Counted from the first letter of the stretch, positions 40,358-49,017 are shown. The stretch is 64,000 nucleotides of DNA from Chryseobacterium aahli (GCF_022699665.1 NZ_JALDNB010000009.1:1-64000), one strand, 5' to 3'. Numbers and translations are program-made. The notes: generated by a model from the letters alone, not told the origin.

Positions 40358-42532
40358 TTATTTATTAATATTTACTTTTTTACCATTAATCTGCACTTCT
40401 GTACTTCCCGTTACATTTACATTTTTCCCTCCTACTGTCGTATCATCTGTCGCAGAAAGATTAATCGATTTTGTAGCATCAACTACGATTTCTTTTCCAT
40501 TGATTGTAATTTTACCTTCTTTATCAATAACAATGGTACTCGCTCCTACAATAATTTTAAATTCAGTTGTCGCTGTAAGTGAAACTTTACCAGATTTATC
40601 CATCTGAAGAATTGAGGCTTCACCCACATTAATCATGCTTGTATTTCCGGCTTTTACTGTGTTATCATTGGCAACATTTACCGAATTGTTATTTCCAACC
40701 GTTACTGTTTTATCCTTATTGGTATTGGTTGTTGCATTTCCCGCACCGTCAAATTTCATATTAGCACCACCTTGATCGGTAAGAAATACAGAACCTGCAC
40801 CATCATCAAGTTCCAATTTATTTCCGCTTCTGCTGCTTAAACTTTTTACATTATTTCCTGCGCCGCCACCGCCACCTACTTGTCCATGGAACATTCCGCC
40901 CATCACAAATGGTCTGTCAGGATGCTGGTGCGCAAAATTGACAACAACCTGATCTCCCACTTCTGGAATTGCCATAAAACCTCGATTTTTACTTACTTTA
41001 TCGCTTCCTCCGGCATCGGGTGTCATAACTCTGATAAATTCTGAAGTATCCTGACCGCTCTGCCAGTCAAACTGTATCTGAACTCTTCCTTGGTTCAAGG
41101 GATCGGTATTAGAGATAACTTTTGCAAACTGTGCATCTGCTCTCGGGCTTTCAAACTCAGGTCGTGGAATATATCCGCAGTCTGCCGCAATAGCTTCAAA
41201 GTTTCCGGTGTAATATCCTCTGGCATCTACTTCATGCGAGACTTCTATCATCAAAAGTTTCGTAAAATATGAGGTCTGATTGGTATCAGATTGTCGCATC
41301 TCGATATCAGCAGCACAACCCGGATACAAAAACGGAACTGTAGTTGTTCCTGAAGTTACAAAAACCCCAGAAGCTTTACTTCCCGCCGTTCCTTTTTGTG
41401 AAGCATCCACATCCATGAAAGAAGATGCTTTAATCGGAGCAACTCTTAGTGATGGTGTAGTGAATGTTTTTTCAGAAATTTCGTATGCCCTTTTAGCAAT
41501 ATCTGAAGAATGATTTATTTTTGAACTTCCTGTTGTCAGCTTTTCATTTTTACTGCTGTTATAGCCATAAAATGTAGGATTTACATGCTGAGCTTTCATT
41601 TTAATTTTAACATCATTGACGCTGCTTCCGTAAGTAAGCTTTACAGGTTGTTCCGAAGGTGGAAGTTTTCCAAAATGCAATACTTCGCCGTCATAAAAAA
41701 ACTGTTCGCCATAGGCTTCAGCAATTCTAGCTAAATAATTATAATGCGTCTCTTCGTATTGTGAGCTATAGGAAACATTTCCATGTTGAGCGTCTACCCT
41801 AAAGTCAAATTTGCTTTCACCAAGACCTTCTTTTATTACACGGTCTGCAATACTGTTCAGGCTTATTTCTTGTGCACCGCCAAAACTTTGAATGTGTGGA
41901 GCAGCATCTAAAAGAACCGTAGGGCTGAAACCTGTGAGGACAATATTTCCCAGACTTCCTTTATCCTGACTGAAACCGACTTCTGTAATAACGCCGACAA
42001 AATTTCTTTCGGGACCATCGATGACATCTTTATATTTAAAAATAACCGTCAGTCTTTTTCCTAAAAAATTTTGGGCTTCTTCTAAATTGTGATTTTCTGA
42101 ACTTCCCAAAGTATCATGGGCTAAAGTCAAACTAAAACTATGATGTTTTACGGCACTCTGATTCAGTTTAAAATGTTTAAAATGCTGAATCTGTTTTCCC
42201 TCAATAATTACATCAAGCTTTACTACTCTGTTGATGCCTAAAATCTGGCTGGTAGGAATTGCCGTTGCATTATGAATCTTTGAAGTTGGCTGCCTTGCCC
42301 AAACTTTTCCTTCGGTTGTCAGAGCATTGTTTGACTGCATATTTTGATTCATAAACATCGTTGAAGAATTCTGTACAGTTCCGGAGAGCGATTGTGCCTG
42401 AGAAATTTTCTCACCAGCTTCTTTCACTTTGCCCCCGGCCTTTTGAGCTTTTTCATTGGCTTTATTCACCACCTGCGAGGTAGCGGAATCTTTCGAGGCT
42501 TGCAGCTTTTCTGAGTTATTATTCTGAAACAT
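40358..42532 (-). CDS. vgrG: VgrG (TssI) spike protein, module 1
   Basis: 724 aa, T6SS spike trimer subunit. An N-terminal extra segment rich in Gln/Lys/Ala (1-75) precedes a gp27-like domain (GINRVVKLDVIIEG ... FVGVITEVGFSQ ... GFSPTVLLD), a gp5 OB-fold (VQIQFDW, AIPEVGDQVVVNF, GGMFHG) and a C-terminal beta-helix of short repeats (TVTVGNNNSVNVANDNTVKAGN ... INGKEIVVDATKS). The core is shared with the second VgrG at 46152-48107, but the N-terminal and C-terminal ends differ, fitting separate cargo. Downstream genes encode an adaptor-like protein, the PAAR-like/Hint toxin and its SUKH immunity. Confidence 0.92.
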   Translation of the reverse strand: MFQNNNSEKLQASKDSATSQVVNKANEKAQKAGGKVKEAGEKISQAQSLSGTVQNSSTMFMNQNMQSNNALTTEGKVWARQPTSKIHNATAIPTSQILGINRVVKLDVIIEGKQIQHFKHFKLNQSAVKHHSFSLTLAHDTLGSSENHNLEEAQNFLGKRLTVIFKYKDVIDGPERNFVGVITEVGFSQDKGSLGNIVLTGFSPTVLLDAAPHIQSFGGAQEISLNSIADRVIKEGLGESKFDFRVDAQHGNVSYSSQYEETHYNYLARIAEAYGEQFFYDGEVLHFGKLPPSEQPVKLTYGSSVNDVKIKMKAQHVNPTFYGYNSSKNEKLTTGSSKINHSSDIAKRAYEISEKTFTTPSLRVAPIKASSFMDVDASQKGTAGSKASGVFVTSGTTTVPFLYPGCAADIEMRQSDTNQTSYFTKLLMIEVSHEVDARGYYTGNFEAIAADCGYIPRPEFESPRADAQFAKVISNTDPLNQGRVQIQFDWQSGQDTSEFIRVMTPDAGGSDKVSKNRGFMAIPEVGDQVVVNFAHQHPDRPFVMGGMFHGQVGGGGGAGNNVKSLSSRSGNKLELDDGAGSVFLTDQGGANMKFDGAGNATTNTNKDKTVTVGNNNSVNVANDNTVKAGNTSMINVGEASILQMDKSGKVSLTATTEFKIIVGASTIVIDKEGKITINGKEIVVDATKSINLSATDDTTVGGKNVNVTGSTEVQINGKKVNINK

Positions 42533-42777
42533 AGCAATATTTTTTCGATTGATGAATTGCGAATTGTGATTCTATTCAGTTATTTGACAACATATATTGC
42601 ACCAAAATCTTATTTTGTTAGAAAAAAATGCAATTTTATGAAGTCAGTCATGTAATTTTTAACAATTTAAATATTTAATTAAAAAGTTAAAAATCCCTTA
42701 GAAACAACAAAACAGAACAGCTTGCTTTTTGACGAGCACGCTATTCTGTAATAATTTGATTTTAGATAATTCGGGTT
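42533..42777. other. intergenic gap hcp1-vgrG1
   Basis: 245 bp, AT-rich. Just after hcp1 on the minus strand lies the hairpin AACAGAACAGCTTGC...GACGAGCACGC, too irregular to call. It probably separates hcp1 from vgrG1 transcripts or lowers read-through. No gene seen. Confidence 0.35.
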
Positions 42778-43182
42778 TTATTTTCCTGGCCAAATACCTT
42801 CATAAGCTGCATTTCCGTAGTTGATTTTTTCTGCGCTTACGATGAAGCTGATCAACATAGAATTTTGGTCTACAGCGTCAAAATCAACTTCATGCTGAAT
42901 AACGTAACCGTTTTCCCAGTTTAAAGTGATTAGAGTACCTTCTTCGTGAGATTTGTTGAATGTGATTTCACCAGAAGTTGGTTTGTATTTTCCATTAAGC
43001 AAACTTTCAAGAATTTCAGATTTCTCTGTAGCTTCTATAGTAAGTTTGATAATTGCATTGGAAGGATCTGAAGCTACGCGTCCGGAAACGTCTGTAGATC
43101 TTGATACACTGTAATTAAGCTTTAATAATTTTTGTCCTTCGCTTCCGTTGAATTTTAAGATTCCTCTTGAATTGTCTGCCAT
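42778..43182 (-). CDS. tssD: T6SS tube protein TssD (Hcp), copy 1
   Basis: 134-aa Hcp-type ring protein of the Bacteroidota subtype (RGILKFNG, VSGRVASDPSNAIIKLTIEATEK and WENGYVIQHEVDFDAVD). Hexamers stack to form the tube fired out of the sheath; some Hcp proteins also carry effectors. It differs from copy 2 (48472-48876) at only ten positions, clustered at both termini (D3/A3, the last residues PGK versus PTS). The upstream region holds paired palindromes in the same geometry as in copy 2. Confidence 0.95.
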   Translation of the reverse strand: MADNSRGILKFNGSEGQKLLKLNYSVSRSTDVSGRVASDPSNAIIKLTIEATEKSEILESLLNGKYKPTSGEITFNKSHEEGTLITLNWENGYVIQHEVDFDAVDQNSMLISFIVSAEKINYGNAAYEGIWPGK

Positions 43183-43236
43183 GATTTTGTAAATTTTAAA
43201 CTGTTGATATTGTGTGATTTGATGTTTTAACTATAG

Positions 43237-43327
43237 CGAAGATAGAGCCAAAGATTGGTTACAAAAACATTTTTAGTAGTTATTTGACATTTTGTAGTAG
43301 AACTACGATTTTATGTAGTAGAACTAC
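43237..43327 (-). promoter_or_regulatory. hcp1 promoter with paired GTAGT-N3-ACTAC operators
   Basis: On the minus strand a -7 box TATCTTCG (43237-43244), near the TAnnTTTG consensus, with TTTTTG about 17 bp upstream, lies 55 bp before the hcp1 ATG. Two copies of the palindrome GTAGTAGAACTAC sit at 43294-43306 and 43315-43327: period 21 bp, proximal copy starting 50 bp upstream of the -7 box. The hcp2 promoter has the same spacing. They look like sites for an activator bound as two dimers on the same DNA face. Confidence 0.6.
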
Positions 43328-43350
43328 GACTTTTATTAAACAAAACAATA

Positions 43351-43373
43351 AAACCCTTTACCAGAAAGGGTTT
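43351..43373 (-). terminator. terminator of the lipoprotein gene upstream of hcp1
   Basis: On the minus strand AAACCCTTT pairs with AAAGGGTTT around a short loop, followed by Ts. Confidence 0.65.
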
Positions 43374-43515
43374 ACAAATATTCATTTTGTAAAAAATCAC
43401 TTAAAAATGAAAAAATTAAGATTTAATTAATAAAATTTTGGAATATTTAACAAATTCAATTTTTTTTTATTTGAGAATCCTTTTACTTTATATAATTCTC
43501 TCAGTCTAAAGCAGA

Positions 43516-44175
43516 TCACTTCTTTTCTGTTACATCTCCGGTTTCACCATCAATTATATAGTAAACAGGAATAAAAGCTGGCGGCTCACCAATTCCAAAC
43601 TCCGGATTTGTATTTGCTTTACCTTTTTCTAGTGTCACAGTGTATTTATTTTTATTTTCATCAAAAGTAATGATAAAAGCGGAATTTCCGTTTTCGTCAA
43701 ATCTTCCTTCTCCTTTAGATAAATTAATAATTTTCTTCTTATCTAAAATCTTTAGAACATCTGCAGGTTTTATTTTCCCGAACTTTTCATCTTCATTTTT
43801 GGTATCAAGTTTTCCTTTCTCATCATAATATTCTGAGATTCCTACTCTAGTGTACTGACCTAAAAGCGTTTCTTTCTTTTTGAGAAAACCATCAGGATAA
43901 AACTCTTTGTAAATGGTATAAAATGATGGTTTTGGCAGTAATTCTTCTTGCACTCCGGTTTCATTAAGAGCAGGAGCGGCCATCGATAGGATTGTTTTTC
44001 CGTTTTGTAATTTAAGAAACTCGCCATTTTCTTGATATTTCTTAAACAACTGAAAGTCAAATTTTTCAACCGTAGTATTTATTTTATGATTGTTTTTATT
44101 GCTATCGTCTTTTTTAGACTGACAATTACACATTAAAAATAATAAGATGAGTAGATGAATTAGTATTTTCTTCAT
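43516..44175 (-). CDS. putative lipoprotein, possible T6SS immunity
   Basis: 219 aa with a lipoprotein signal (LLILLFLMCNCQS, lipobox MCNC). The middle holds MORN-like segments (EFYPDGFLKKKE and EYYDEKGKLDTKN), and the C-terminus reads like PepSY-type beta structure ending in FIPVYYIIDGETGDV. It sits alone between the effector/immunity module and hcp1. Periplasmic lipoproteins downstream of T6SS effectors are often immunity proteins; here no effector is directly upstream, so it could be an orphan. No family assignment is certain. Confidence 0.5.
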   Translation of the reverse strand: MKKILIHLLILLFLMCNCQSKKDDSNKNNHKINTTVEKFDFQLFKKYQENGEFLKLQNGKTILSMAAPALNETGVQEELLPKPSFYTIYKEFYPDGFLKKKETLLGQYTRVGISEYYDEKGKLDTKNEDEKFGKIKPADVLKILDKKKIINLSKGEGRFDENGNSAFIITFDENKNKYTVTLEKGKANTNPEFGIGEPPAFIPVYYIIDGETGDVTEKK

Positions 44176-44398
44176 AACAGAATGATTTTCTATATAGAAA
44201 AACAGTAGAATAAGAGTTCGCTAAATTGATACTTAATAGATGATACTTCCGCATTACTCATGAACAAATTGAATAAGTAAAACAATATTCCAATTATAAA
44301 ACCTAGAAGCACAACTATCTAATATATCTTATTTTTTTATAATTTAAATTATTCAATATATTCAATAAAGCTTGACGTGAAGGTGATTAATTATGATA
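44176..44398. other. intergenic region
   Basis: 223 bp, AT-rich, with promoter-type sequences for the lipoprotein gene only. Nothing coding seen. Confidence 0.3.
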
Positions 44399-44542
44399 CT
44401 ATCTTTTGTTTAAAAATAGAATTATGAATAAAGCTCCGGTGCCCATTATTCCGTAAATAAAAAAGATAAAATAATCTATATTTCGTACAAGTTCTTGCGG
44501 CTCGTGGTCTATTGAAGAAACCTCCGAATTGCTTACGATCAT
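44399..44542 (-). CDS. small membrane protein (47 aa), possible part of a split gene
   Basis: Minus-strand ORF of 47 codons with one hydrophobic helix (YFIFFIYGIMGTGALFIILF) and a charged end (NKR). Upstream, another tiny ORF (44544-44603) ends one base before its start codon in a different frame and encodes a second hydrophobic stretch. Read together, with one frameshift, they would give a two-helix membrane protein. Too short for ordinary gene calling. It could be a genuine small protein next to the T6SS immunity gene or a decayed gene. Confidence 0.35.
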   Translation of the reverse strand: MIVSNSEVSSIDHEPQELVRNIDYFIFFIYGIMGTGALFIILFLNKR

Positions 44543-44543
44543 A

Positions 44544-44603
44544 TTACAATATTTCTAGTAAAAAGCCAGAGAATAGTATGAAGTAACTTATTTTGTTTCT
44601 CAT
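44544..44603 (-). pseudogene. short hydrophobic ORF, possible upstream part of the split gene
   Basis: 19 codons starting at ATG 44603: a Lys-Arg-led hydrophobic stretch (NKISYFILFSGFLLEIL) ending with TAA, one base before the next ORF's ATG. Probably the first helix of the small membrane protein above, separated by a frameshift, or a signal-peptide-like leader. Weak call. Confidence 0.2.
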
Positions 44604-44717
44604 AGCATTTTTTGGCAGGAATAAGCCTTGGATTCATACCTATATTTTAACAACACCTGCATTTCTTTGACATCATCCGGAATTTAATCGAAAACGTCTT
44701 TTTAAGAACCACCTAAT

Positions 44718-45209
44718 TCAATTACATTTAGTAAATAACGAATCAATTTGATTTAGATCATTATGCGATATAGCGTTTATCTCATAATACTTTTCTTTAT
44801 TGATTAATGCTTTTCGAAATACATCATCTTTTTCTATATCTGATTTTCTACCAATAAATTTCACATAGATTATGTTATCTTTATCTTCAATATATAAGTT
44901 ATTAACCTGATCTGAGGCATTTCGAAAAATATTTTCGGTGGTTAGTAATTCAACATAACTATCCTTGTAAGAAAAATAGAACTTATATATTGCAGCAGAT
45001 TCATTTTCAGTTTTAATTTGATTTAATTTTCCATTACACAGAATATTATTAACACTTTCATTACCTGCCTCATCTATTTTCACAAGATTTATTTTACACT
45101 TTTCCAGCAACTCTTTATTGCCAAATACCTGAAAGTACTCATTATCCATATTTTTACAACTTATATTTAAACATATTAAAAAGATACCACAATATTTAGC
45201 GATGGTCAT
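44718..45209 (-). CDS. lipoprotein, predicted immunity partner of the caspase-like effector
   Basis: 163 aa from the ATG at 45209, which opens with a lipoprotein signal (AKYCGIFLICLNISC, lipobox NISC with Cys18). The longer frame from 45260 would put a non-signal segment first, so it is rejected. The start overlaps the end of the effector gene by 14 bp, a close coupling typical of effector/immunity pairs. The body has no recognised fold. As a periplasm-facing lipoprotein it would neutralise an effector that acts in the periplasm (inference). Confidence 0.6.
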   Translation of the reverse strand: MTIAKYCGIFLICLNISCKNMDNEYFQVFGNKELLEKCKINLVKIDEAGNESVNNILCNGKLNQIKTENESAAIYKFYFSYKDSYVELLTTENIFRNASDQVNNLYIEDKDNIIYVKFIGRKSDIEKDDVFRKALINKEKYYEINAISHNDLNQIDSLFTKCN

Positions 45210-46149
45210 TAAAAACACCTTGATGTGTTGATTTGATAAGTAATCCATTTTTGTATACATTTAACGGGTTAGCTTTAGGAAACTCTGATTTTCGCAAATC
45301 TTCTTTACTTATATTATTTTTATCACTACTAAAACTCATTGCTTTCCATCCTTCTCCTGGATTACCTGCCACTTGATATGTATTTCCGCGGATATCCCAT
45401 CCAAAACCATTATCCCCAGTACTTCTTGCTGCACTTGTAACACGATAATCGGGATAAAATGATGGAAAAGAAGATGTTGATTGTCCCCACACCTCAACGT
45501 TTTTAAAATTTGATAAGCTTGATATATTTTTAGCAAAATTATTCCAATTCTTATTCGTATTTCCTGTATTGCATCCATAAAATACAAACTTTGCCTGCGT
45601 TGTCCACTCAACATTTATTTGTTCCCAGCCACACATCAGCATTTGAGATTTATATTGTGGTTCAGGGCAAATTTTAACTTGCTTATTATAAGAAATTGGT
45701 CCATCACCACCTGCATGAGAAAATATCCCTATTTCAGCAATCATTACTCTTTTTTTATCACCCTCAGAATGCTTTTTAATAATTTGGGGAATTTGGTCTA
45801 ATATTTCATCTACACTTTGTATAGGTATACTAAAAGCTTTATGTTTTTTATCATCATACCAACTTTGTTTCTTAATATTTTTCAATCTTGTTTGGCTTCC
45901 CTCTGAAATCATCAGTTTACCTTTATGATCTTCATCAATGAAAAAGATTAAATATAAAAACACATCTTCTTTTATACCCTCAATTATCGGAGCATCCTCA
46001 TTAACACCGTATTTAACTCCAGAATCAAGTCCATTTTGTGTAAATTGATTTGCAAGAGATGAATTCTCAATACTTCCTCCTGCAAAATTTTTTGCTGAGC
46101 CTCCCGTTGTTTCTATATAATCTCCTCCTATGTAAGATTCCTTACCCAT
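45196..46149 (-). CDS. T6SS effector, predicted caspase-like cysteine peptidase
   Basis: 317 aa. An N-terminal segment (YIGGDYIETTGGSAKNFA ... IENSS) looks like a reusable leader shared by Bacteroidota effectors. The core has a hydrophobic strand then His145 in IGIFSHAGGDGP, and about 45 residues on a strand then Cys193 in FVFYGCNTGN. The H-G-type/GC dyad with this spacing is the clan CD (CHAT/DUF4347-like) pattern. It starts 2 bp after vgrG2, overlaps the lipoprotein gene downstream, and has no signal peptide, as expected of T6SS cargo. A non-peptidase enzyme of the same fold is also possible. Target unknown. Confidence 0.6.
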   Translation of the reverse strand: MGKESYIGGDYIETTGGSAKNFAGGSIENSSLANQFTQNGLDSGVKYGVNEDAPIIEGIKEDVFLYLIFFIDEDHKGKLMISEGSQTRLKNIKKQSWYDDKKHKAFSIPIQSVDEILDQIPQIIKKHSEGDKKRVMIAEIGIFSHAGGDGPISYNKQVKICPEPQYKSQMLMCGWEQINVEWTTQAKFVFYGCNTGNTNKNWNNFAKNISSLSNFKNVEVWGQSTSSFPSFYPDYRVTSAARSTGDNGFGWDIRGNTYQVAGNPGEGWKAMSFSSDKNNISKEDLRKSEFPKANPLNVYKNGLLIKSTHQGVFNDHR

Positions 46150-46151
46150 AA

Positions 46152-48107
46152 TTAGTGATTTTTTGAAATTTCAGCAGAATTGTTTTTTATTTCTTTCTGA
46201 GAATGTTGTTCAAATACTCCCTGACTTTGATTGGTAATTTTTCCGTTGGCAACTCTCAATCGATCTTTATCAGTATGAGATTCTTTATTACCTTGGATAT
46301 ATTCTGTCATTTTGCCGGTAACATTGGTAATAAAATCTGTTCCTACAGAAAGCATATTGAGCATAGCTACACTTGATGTTCTATTCATCCCCGCACTTTC
46401 GGAGATATTCATTCCAACAGTATTACTTTGATTCATTCCTACATTTGTGGTCATACTTTCTATAACATTAATATTCATGTTCTTACAATTCAGCGTCATC
46501 GTTTCAGGTGCTGTGATATTGATATTACTTCCTGTCGTATCCAGATGAATTTCATTGCCGGATTTATCTGTAATAATAATACTTTCATCCTCTGTGAAGA
46601 CTATCTTATGGCCACTCCTTGTCATGATAGATTTTACCCGGTTGTCTACAAATCCTCCTAGTGCAGTTCCTCCATGAAACATTCCGCCCATGACGAAAGG
46701 TCTATCGGGGTGATTGTGTACAAAATTCACCATCACCTGATCTCCAACTTCTGGAATCGCTACATAACCCCTATTTTGAGTGATCTGGTCCGTTCCTCCC
46801 GCATCAGGACTCATCATTCGGATAAAATGAGTCGTGTCATTCGTCTGCCAGTCAAATCTTACCTGAACTCTTCCCTGTCCTTCCGGATCGGTGTTGGAAA
46901 TTACTGTGGCAATCTGTGGTTGAGCTATTGGAACTGTGAACTCAGGTTTTGGCAAAAATCCTGTATCTGATGCGATTCCGTTAAAACTTCCGCTATAGTG
47001 ACCAATCGTATCTATTTCATGAGTTGTTTCAGTCACCATGATTCTTGTGAAATACGAAGTTTCGTTCGTATCTGGTTTTCTCATTTCTACATCTACGGCG
47101 CAACCGGGATGAAGAAAAGGTACCGTCGTTGAACCTGAAATATTAAATACATTGACCGCTTCACTTCCAGAAGTACTTTTTTGTGAATATTCTACGTCTA
47201 AATGGGTTGTTGCTTTGATTGGAGCAACTCTTAACGACGGAGTTTTATAAATACTATCATTATGTTGGTAAGCAGTTTTTGCCAAATCTCCGACATGCTG
47301 AATCGGGGTTGCACCTGACTTCAAAACTTCATTTTTATTACTATTGTAGCCATAAAACTGAGGCTTTGTATGAACTGCTTTTAGTTCAACTTTTATGTCA
47401 TTAGCACTGCTTCCATACGTCAGTTTGATGGGTGTATTTTGTGGTGGAAGTTTTCCGAAATGAAGAACTTCACCGTCGTAATAGAACTGTTCGCCATACG
47501 CTTCAGCCATTCTAGCCAAATAGTTGTAATGCGTTTCGTCATACTGACTGCTGTAAATGATTTGAGAATAATCATTCGTATCGATTCTGATGTCAAAACG
47601 GCTTTTGTCTAAACCTTGCTTAATAACTTCTTCAGCAATAATTCCCATATTCACGGCTTGACTTCCGCCGAAACTTTGAATATGGGGAGCTCCATCGAGC
47701 AAAATAGTCGGGCTGAAACCGGATAAAACGATATTTCCCAAGCTCATTCTTTCCTGACTGAAACCTACCCCCGTAATAACGCCGACAAATGTACGTTCAG
47801 GACTTTTGTCGATGTCTTTGTAAGAAATAACTGCCGTCAGGCGTTTGCCTAAAAATTTGTTGGCTTCTTCTAAAGTATGGGTTTGGCGGTCGCCTAAAGT
47901 GTCGTGAGCTAAAGTCAAGGTAAACTCGTGGTGCTTCTGTGCACTTTGGGTAAGCTTGAAGTGTTTGTAATATTTGATCACTTTACCTTCAATAACCAAA
48001 GATAATTTGACCAGGCGATTGATGCCGGTATGGTGACTGTCTGAGATTCCTTCTGCGTTTTGTGACGGACGGAAAGAAGAACCTCTGGTTTTTTCTGAGG
48101 TATTCAT
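46152..48107 (-). CDS. vgrG: VgrG (TssI) spike protein, module 2
   Basis: 651 aa with the VgrG gp27-like and OB domains (GINRLVKLSLVIEG, FVGVITGVGFSQ, VQVRFDWQ, AIPEVGDQVMVNF, GGMFHGG) closely similar to the module 1 protein. The C-terminal end differs: a Met/Asn/Ser-rich beta-helix (VGMNISESAGMN, MLSVGTDF) ending in GVFEQHSQKEIKNNS. The adjacent effector gene starts 2 bp on, so this VgrG is likely the carrier of the caspase-like effector. The N-terminal leader found in module 1 is shorter here. Confidence 0.92.
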   Translation of the reverse strand: MNTSEKTRGSSFRPSQNAEGISDSHHTGINRLVKLSLVIEGKVIKYYKHFKLTQSAQKHHEFTLTLAHDTLGDRQTHTLEEANKFLGKRLTAVISYKDIDKSPERTFVGVITGVGFSQERMSLGNIVLSGFSPTILLDGAPHIQSFGGSQAVNMGIIAEEVIKQGLDKSRFDIRIDTNDYSQIIYSSQYDETHYNYLARMAEAYGEQFYYDGEVLHFGKLPPQNTPIKLTYGSSANDIKVELKAVHTKPQFYGYNSNKNEVLKSGATPIQHVGDLAKTAYQHNDSIYKTPSLRVAPIKATTHLDVEYSQKSTSGSEAVNVFNISGSTTVPFLHPGCAVDVEMRKPDTNETSYFTRIMVTETTHEIDTIGHYSGSFNGIASDTGFLPKPEFTVPIAQPQIATVISNTDPEGQGRVQVRFDWQTNDTTHFIRMMSPDAGGTDQITQNRGYVAIPEVGDQVMVNFVHNHPDRPFVMGGMFHGGTALGGFVDNRVKSIMTRSGHKIVFTEDESIIITDKSGNEIHLDTTGSNINITAPETMTLNCKNMNINVIESMTTNVGMNQSNTVGMNISESAGMNRTSSVAMLNMLSVGTDFITNVTGKMTEYIQGNKESHTDKDRLRVANGKITNQSQGVFEQHSQKEIKNNSAEISKNH

Positions 48108-48408
48108 ATTGTTGTGATTGTGTGGTGGTTTAAAGTTATTAAATTTTATTTATTCCTGCAGATTTTATGTATTAAATTTTTGATTTTAACTTTTCTTAAA
48201 CATTTGGAAATCTGTATATTCTGTGAGAGAAGTTCTTTTTCAGATCAATTTTTCTAAAACATACCAAATTGTAACCCGGCTTGAACGGACTCTTCGACAA
48301 GCTCAGAGTGACAGAGCTGGGCTGGAAGACATAAATGAGAAAAAGCGTCGGCTTTTTCGAAGTTTACGAACGAAGTTAACTGCTGACCAAATAAAAATAT
48401 TGCAGACA
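48108..48408. other. intergenic region between hcp2 and vgrG2
   Basis: The first part is AT-rich. At about 48280-48320 lies CTTCGACAAGCTCAGAGTGACAG-type sequence (start CTTCGACAAGCTCAG), which resembles a dispersed intergenic repeat. A plus-strand ORF running through it is not credible. Confidence 0.4.
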
Positions 48409-48438
48409 AAAAAGACCGTCTTGCGGACAGTCTTTTTG
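48409..48438 (-). terminator. terminator of hcp2
   Basis: On the minus strand AAAAGACTGTCC pairs with GACGGTCTTTTT around a short loop, followed by Ts. Confidence 0.65.
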
Positions 48439-48471
48439 TATACCATAATACTTAAAATGAATCGACGAATT

Positions 48472-48876
48472 TTAGCTAGTTGGCCAAAGACCTTCGAAAG
48501 CTGCAGTTCCGTAATTGATTTTTTCTGCACTTACGATAAAGCTGATCAACATTGAATTTTCGTCTACCGCATCAAAGTCTACTTCGTGCTGAATAACGTA
48601 GCCGTTTTCCCAGTTTAGGGTAATCAAAGTTCCTTCTTCGTGAGATTTGTTGAATGTGATCTCGCCTGAAGTCGGCTTATATTTTCCGTTTAACAATGAC
48701 TCAAGGATGTCAGATTTTTCTGTTGCCTCGATTGTTAATTTGATCAATGCATTCGAAGGATCTGATGCTACTCTACCCGATACGTCTGTTGATCTTGAAA
48801 CGCTGTAGTTCAGTTTTAATAATTTCTGACCTTCGCCACCGTTGAATTTTAAGATTCCTCTTGAATTTGCTGCCAT
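48472..48876 (-). CDS. tssD: T6SS tube protein TssD (Hcp), copy 2
   Basis: 134-aa near-twin of copy 1 (ten substitutions). Core segments RGILKFNG, ATEKSDILESLLNGKYKPTSGEITFNKS and FDAVDENSMLISFIVS are the same. Its own terminator lies at 48409-48438 and its own operator/promoter at 48927-49017, so each module can be expressed separately. Differences sit at the two ends and in scattered surface-type positions, which could tune ring pairing or cargo choice. Confidence 0.95.
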   Translation of the reverse strand: MAANSRGILKFNGGEGQKLLKLNYSVSRSTDVSGRVASDPSNALIKLTIEATEKSDILESLLNGKYKPTSGEITFNKSHEEGTLITLNWENGYVIQHEVDFDAVDENSMLISFIVSAEKINYGTAAFEGLWPTS

Positions 48877-48926
48877 GATTTGTAAATTTTAATCGTTAAT
48901 ATTTCGTGAAATGTTTTTTCTTTATT

Positions 48927-49017
48927 CAAAGATAAATACACCAAAAATATTTTTAAAACTTTTAAAGAACTTTTTGAAAATTTGTAGTAATTCTACGATT
49001 TGATGTAGTAAAACTAC
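48927..49017 (-). promoter_or_regulatory. hcp2 promoter with paired GTAGT-N3-ACTAC-type operators
   Basis: The exact -7 consensus TATCTTTG (48927-48934) lies 51 bp before the hcp2 ATG. The palindromes GTAGTAATTCTAC (48984-48996) and GTAGTAAAACTAC (49005-49017) lie 21 bp apart, the first starting 50 bp upstream of the -7 box, as at hcp1. The sites vary by a few bases from the hcp1 pair, yet the geometry is identical, which argues for selection rather than recent copying alone. Confidence 0.65.

Noticed and set aside
45196..45260. Longer start for the lipoprotein at 45260
   Set aside because: It would put 17 polar residues before the signal peptide; the ATG at 45209 gives a proper lipoprotein signal.
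48223..48555. Plus-strand ORF of 110 codons over the hcp2 end
   Set aside because: It runs across an intergenic repeat, a terminator and antisense to hcp2; its composition has no protein-like features.
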